Positions 5,577 through 8,042 of a stretch of 8,042 nt of DNA are shown one piece after another. The notes beneath the pieces were generated by a model, which did not search any database, had not been told where the DNA came from, and was given only the letters and a program-made list of their open reading frames with translations. Source of the DNA: Patescibacteria group bacterium (GTDB lineage Bacteria; Patescibacteriota; Patescibacteriia; UBA9934); NCBI GenBank assembly GCA_030916555.1, contig JAUPWK010000045.1, positions 1 through 8,042 on the forward strand, in the 5' to 3' direction. The stretch's first letter is position 1. Every line of letters begins with the position of its first letter. Position numbers and translations under genes: made by a program.

Positions 5577-6101
5577 TTACACTCCCGTATACACATAAAT
5601 CTTCACTGTTCGACGACCGAACTGTTTTGCGTCAGCAATACTCTCCATCCAAATATCAATATTGTTCGTATAGCGGGCATTCATGCGATCTTCAACCACA
5701 AAAATCTCATCGCCATAAATATCTGGGATGGTCACTTGAGTACCAATTGGTAAAAAGTTTGCCGCCAACACACCGTGACGAACATGCGTACCAGAAGCGG
5801 TAATAAATGGCGTACTGTCAGTTTGGCCGGGAACACTGTTATACGCAGAAGCGACTACGGTTTTAACATAGTACGGTCCTGACAACTTTGCCTTTGGCAA
5901 CTGACCAAATGGAACCGTTTGGTTCTGCATAGCAGCCACAACTAAGGCAGCTTCACGGTCCTCAGAGTCCGATGGTGAAGTCGCATCAGCAGTCAACGGC
6001 ACAATAACGTAACTCAAAACAACGAAAAGTACTGCAATAGCAAAACACTCCACCGGAGAGCGCTTAATAATGCTTGGGATTTGAGTGAAGAGGTTGGTCA
6101 T
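5577..6101 (-). CDS. Membrane-anchored 3D-domain (double-psi beta-barrel) protein, probable peptidoglycan-lytic
   Basis: This 174-residue protein has a short cytoplasmic start and one transmembrane anchor (about 16-36, AIAVLFVVLSYVIVPL). A linker follows, then a 3D domain at residues 81-172. Recognisable family parts are VVASAYNS, TASGTHVRHGVLAANFLPIG, TQVTIPDIYG, VVEDRMNARYTNNIDIW (D138, D149), and a closing FGRRTVKIYVY. Relatives such as YabE, YocH and the MltA catalytic barrel cleave peptidoglycan glycan strands. Of the three aspartates that name the domain, the first (usually AVD before the P.GT segment) is replaced by AAN here; the other two remain. The ATG at 6101 is chosen because a promoter and leader lie directly upstream; a longer frame to 6209 would contain that promoter. 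It is divergent from the class A PBP gene. Lytic activity is inferred, not shown. Confidence 0.88.
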   Translation of the reverse strand: MTNLFTQIPSIIKRSPVECFAIAVLFVVLSYVIVPLTADATSPSDSEDREAALVVAAMQNQTVPFGQLPKAKLSGPYYVKTVVASAYNSVPGQTDSTPFITASGTHVRHGVLAANFLPIGTQVTIPDIYGDEIFVVEDRMNARYTNNIDIWMESIADAKQFGRRTVKIYVYTGV

Positions 6102-6108
6102 AGAATAG

Positions 6109-6134
6109 AAAAATCTCGGGTACCTCCGAGATTT
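6109..6134 (-). promoter_or_regulatory. Stem-loop filling the 5' leader of the 3D-domain gene
   Basis: A perfect 9-bp inverted repeat, AAATCTCGG and CCGAGATTT (6126-6134 with 6111-6119 on the minus strand), encloses loop AGGTAC and runs into five Us. Predicted initiation is near 6137, so the hairpin begins about three bases from the transcript's 5' end and occupies most of the roughly 36-base leader. The only Shine-Dalgarno-like GGAGGT lies in its stem and loop, 20 bases from the ATG. It could be an mRNA-stabilising 5' hairpin, a translational switch or an attenuator; sequence alone does not decide. Confidence 0.65.
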
Positions 6135-6143
6135 GTGGGTATA

Positions 6144-6172
6144 AGTATAGCAAAAATAGTGGTTTTTGTCAA
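6144..6172 (-). promoter_or_regulatory. Consensus sigma70-type promoter of the 3D-domain gene (TTGACA - 17 bp - TATACT)
   Basis: On the minus strand a perfect -35 TTGACA (6167-6172) and a -10 TATACT (6144-6149, five of six) are separated by exactly 17 bases. This is the strongest promoter in the window, and predicted initiation is near 6137. It implies high expression unless the leader hairpin reduces it. Confidence 0.88.
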
Positions 6173-6190
6173 TGCGGAAAGGGGCTTTTT

Positions 6191-6219
6191 TTGCGATTTT
6201 CAGCCACATTTAGTATGAT
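6191..6219 (+). promoter_or_regulatory. Promoter of the class A PBP gene (TTGCGA - 17 bp - TATGAT)
   Basis: The -35 TTGCGA (6191-6196) and -10 TATGAT (6214-6219) are 17 bases apart. Initiation is expected near 6226, only about four bases before the ATG at 6230, so the mRNA would be practically leaderless. Its -35 is 18 bases from the -35 of the divergent 3D gene, so two polymerases or one regulator could interfere here. Confidence 0.7.
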
Positions 6220-6229
6220 TCAGAAGACT

Positions 6230-8042
6230 ATGTATCGCTATTCTCAAGGCCGCCGGGTGCGCTCCATGAACCTTAGTTTTTCTGGCTTGAAACAACGCCT
6301 GAAAAACCTCAAAAAAGGCTCAATTATCAAGAATCTCATCTTGCTATGTTTGGCGGGCGGGCTATTTGGCGCCATTGTGCTTCTGGGCTTGTTTGCGTAC
6401 TACTCTACACAGCTCCCCGATCCGGATAGCATCTTGAACCGAGACGTAGCTCAATCAACCAAAATTTTTGATCGTACCGGAACTCACCTCTTGTATGAGA
6501 TCGCTCCGGATCAAAAACGTACCCTGGTTACTATTGATAAAATCCCGCTCATTGCCCAACAGGCCACAATCACCGCTGAGGACCGGGCATTTTATGAGCA
6601 CAATGGCATCAGCTTTAAAGGTATTGCGCGTGCCATGCTTACAAACCTCATTCATCTTGATCCAAACGGTCAGGGCGCCTCAACAATTACACAGCAATTC
6701 ATCAAAAAGGCATTCTTAACTGATGATCGCACTTATTCTCGCAAAATTAAGGAGATCATCATTGCGATCGCCCTGGAAAAGAAGTTTGAAAAGGATGAAA
6801 TCCTGCAGATGTACTTAAACGAGATTCCGTACGGTGGCACAAATTACGGAATTGAGTCGGCATCCCAATCATATTTCAATAAATCCGTGCAAGACGTTAC
6901 GCTTGCAGAAGCCGCTACACTTGCCGCACTCCCTAATCGCCCATCAACCTTCTTAAACAACCCGGACCTACTTAAAGATCGTCGGGATTGGATTTTGGAT
7001 GGCATGGTAGAAGAGGGTTATGTTTCACAAGAAGATGCCGACGCCGCCAAAGCCCAGGAAACCCCGGTAACTGTGGCTGTACGCAACATTCAGGCGCCGC
7101 ACTTTGTCCTTTGGGTGAAAGAACAGCTCGAAGAAAAATACGGAGCCAGAACCACGGAAACCGGTGGACTCAAGGTCATCACCTCTCTTGATTACGATAA
7201 ACAAAAAATTGCCGAGGAGGCCGTTACAAACGGCTTGGCCGCCAAAGGCGCCACCTATAATTTTAACGACGTCGGCCTAGTATCCATTGATCCAAAAACA
7301 GGGCAGGTTTTGGCAATGGTTGGTTCTCCTGATTACTGGAATGACGAATCAGATGGCCAAGTAAACGTGACTCTACGTCAGCTTCAACCTGGATCAAGTA
7401 TCAAACCAATGGTCTACGCTTCCGCCTTTGAGCGCGGATATACACCAAATACCGTGCTCTGGGATGTTGATACCGTCTTCCCTACCGCAACAGGCAATTA
7501 CGAGCCACATAACTATGACGGTAACGAGCATGGTTACGTAACCATGCGTAAAGCACTTCAGGGATCCTTAAATATTCCGGCCGTAAAAACTCTCTACTTG
7601 GCTGGCATTGATAACGCTCTCGCACTTGGTGATCGCTTAGGCTATACCACGCTCCGAGAAGAATATGTCGGCTTGTCCATGGTGCTTGGAGGGGTACGAG
7701 TCACGCCCCTTGAACACACGTCAGCATATGCCACTTTTGCAAACAACGGCGTGAAGCAAGATGTTGTTTCAATAATCAAGGTGGAAGACTCACACGGCGA
7801 GGTACTTGAAGAGTGGAAAGCGGAAGATCATCCAGGAACTGAGGCCATGGAAAAAAATATCGCCGCCACACTCTCAAACGTGCTTTCAGATAACGCTGCT
7901 CGCTCCTATGTCTTTGGCGCGAATAACTATTTAGTACTGAACGGTCGACCAGCAGCTGCTAAAACCGGTACTACCAACGAATATAAAGACGCTTGGACCA
8001 TGGGCTATACGCCCTCACTCGCAACTGGGGTTTGGGTCGGAA
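6230..8042 (+). CDS. Class A penicillin-binding protein (GT51 + transpeptidase), C-terminus cut by window edge
   Basis: This bifunctional murein synthase polymerises lipid II and cross-links stem peptides outside the membrane. The 604 visible residues start with a basic cytoplasmic tail, then one transmembrane helix (about 34-57). The GT51 glycosyltransferase domain (about 70-245) has EDRAFYEHNGIS (catalytic E117), GQGASTITQQF (148-157), the RKIKEI segment, and EILQMYLNEIPYGG (190-203). The transpeptidase domain has SSIK (S389, K392), SLN (446-448) and KTGT (578-581), all intact. Remaining transpeptidase sequence and any C-terminal extension lie beyond 8042. The ATG at 6230 is supported by the promoter just upstream; a second ATG at residue 13 is less likely. 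No clear Shine-Dalgarno is present (only AGAAG three bases from the ATG). It resembles PBP1a-type enzymes and is divergent from the 3D-domain gene, its likely functional counterpart. Confidence 0.96.
   Translation, partial: MYRYSQGRRVRSMNLSFSGLKQRLKNLKKGSIIKNLILLCLAGGLFGAIVLLGLFAYYSTQLPDPDSILNRDVAQSTKIFDRTGTHLLYEIAPDQKRTLVTIDKIPLIAQQATITAEDRAFYEHNGISFKGIARAMLTNLIHLDPNGQGASTITQQFIKKAFLTDDRTYSRKIKEIIIAIALEKKFEKDEILQMYLNEIPYGGTNYGIESASQSYFNKSVQDVTLAEAATLAALPNRPSTFLNNPDLLKDRRDWILDGMVEEGYVSQEDADAAKAQETPVTVAVRNIQAPHFVLWVKEQLEEKYGARTTETGGLKVITSLDYDKQKIAEEAVTNGLAAKGATYNFNDVGLVSIDPKTGQVLAMVGSPDYWNDESDGQVNVTLRQLQPGSSIKPMVYASAFERGYTPNTVLWDVDTVFPTATGNYEPHNYDGNEHGYVTMRKALQGSLNIPAVKTLYLAGIDNALALGDRLGYTTLREEYVGLSMVLGGVRVTPLEHTSAYATFANNGVKQDVVSIIKVEDSHGEVLEEWKAEDHPGTEAMEKNIAATLSNVLSDNAARSYVFGANNYLVLNGRPAAAKTGTTNEYKDAWTMGYTPSLATGVWVG

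Noticed and set aside
6102..6172. Known riboswitch (for example c-di-AMP ydaO type) before the lytic gene
   Set aside because: The leader is only about 36 bases, far too short for a known riboswitch; only a single hairpin is present.
6102..6209. 36-residue N-terminal extension of the 3D-domain protein
   Set aside because: The extension covers the TTGACA/TATACT promoter and the leader hairpin, and it is rich in Lys, Arg and Tyr with no family likeness. The ATG at 6101 directly before the anchor is better.
6455..6655. Minus-strand open frame inside the PBP gene
   Set aside because: It lies antisense to the GT51 core motifs, which are clearly coding on the plus strand.
1..8042. Alternative genetic code with UGA as glycine (Gracilibacteria/Absconditabacteria)
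   Set aside because: The 160-aa gene ends cleanly at TGA before the next gene, and no in-frame TGA occurs in the conserved proteins.
1..8042. CRISPR array, insertion sequence, prophage or att site
   Set aside because: No spaced direct repeats, transposase or integrase motifs, or target-site duplications were seen; the tRNA-Cys 3' end is followed by its terminator, not by an integrase gene.

Overview
The window is a compact bacterial chromosome segment. It has nine protein genes (two cut by the window edges), one tRNA gene, and no gene-free stretch longer than about 130 bases. I see no mobile element, CRISPR array or prophage gene. The standard genetic code fits: TAA, TAG and TGA all end reading frames here. 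Several features suggest a Candidate Phyla Radiation (Patescibacteria) genome: moderate GC content, short spacers, almost no Shine-Dalgarno sequences, -10 boxes placed a few bases before start codons, a small VIT1-like transporter, a DipZ-type thioredoxin, and a small membrane-anchored 3D-domain protein. This placement is inference, with moderate to low confidence.

Left block (1-2441, all minus strand). In transcription order it carries a 160-residue protein of unknown function, a VIT1/CCC1-type iron/manganese transporter, a soluble DipZ-like thioredoxin with its C-terminal domain, and the first 67 codons of a NifS/IscS cysteine desulfurase. Spacing is 7 to 26 bases, so the block looks like an operon. 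Metal handling, thiol redox and sulfur mobilisation would fit an iron-sulfur or oxidative-stress theme. The internal -10-like boxes suggest some of these genes may also be started separately.

Middle block (2486-4949). A plus-strand Host_attach/baeRF-like protein diverges from the left block over 44 bases. It converges on a minus-strand ABC exporter half-transporter, and the two share a bidirectional terminator. The exporter diverges from a plus-strand tRNA-Cys(GCA) gene with compact back-to-back promoters. Two adjacent strong hairpins separate the tRNA from the next minus-strand gene.

Right block (4954-8042) is an envelope region. A minus-strand membrane-anchored 3D-domain (probable peptidoglycan-lytic) protein is followed by a small lipoprotein. 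Divergent from them on the plus strand is a class A penicillin-binding protein cut by the right edge. The 128-base divergent region holds two well-formed sigma70-type promoters. The lytic gene's short leader is almost entirely one stem-loop. The layout suggests that cell-wall synthesis and cell-wall opening are co-located for joint control.

I do not see a clear new system. The best leads are the leaderless promoter architecture, the 5' hairpin of the 3D gene, and the metal/thiol/sulfur gene cluster with its unknown first gene.
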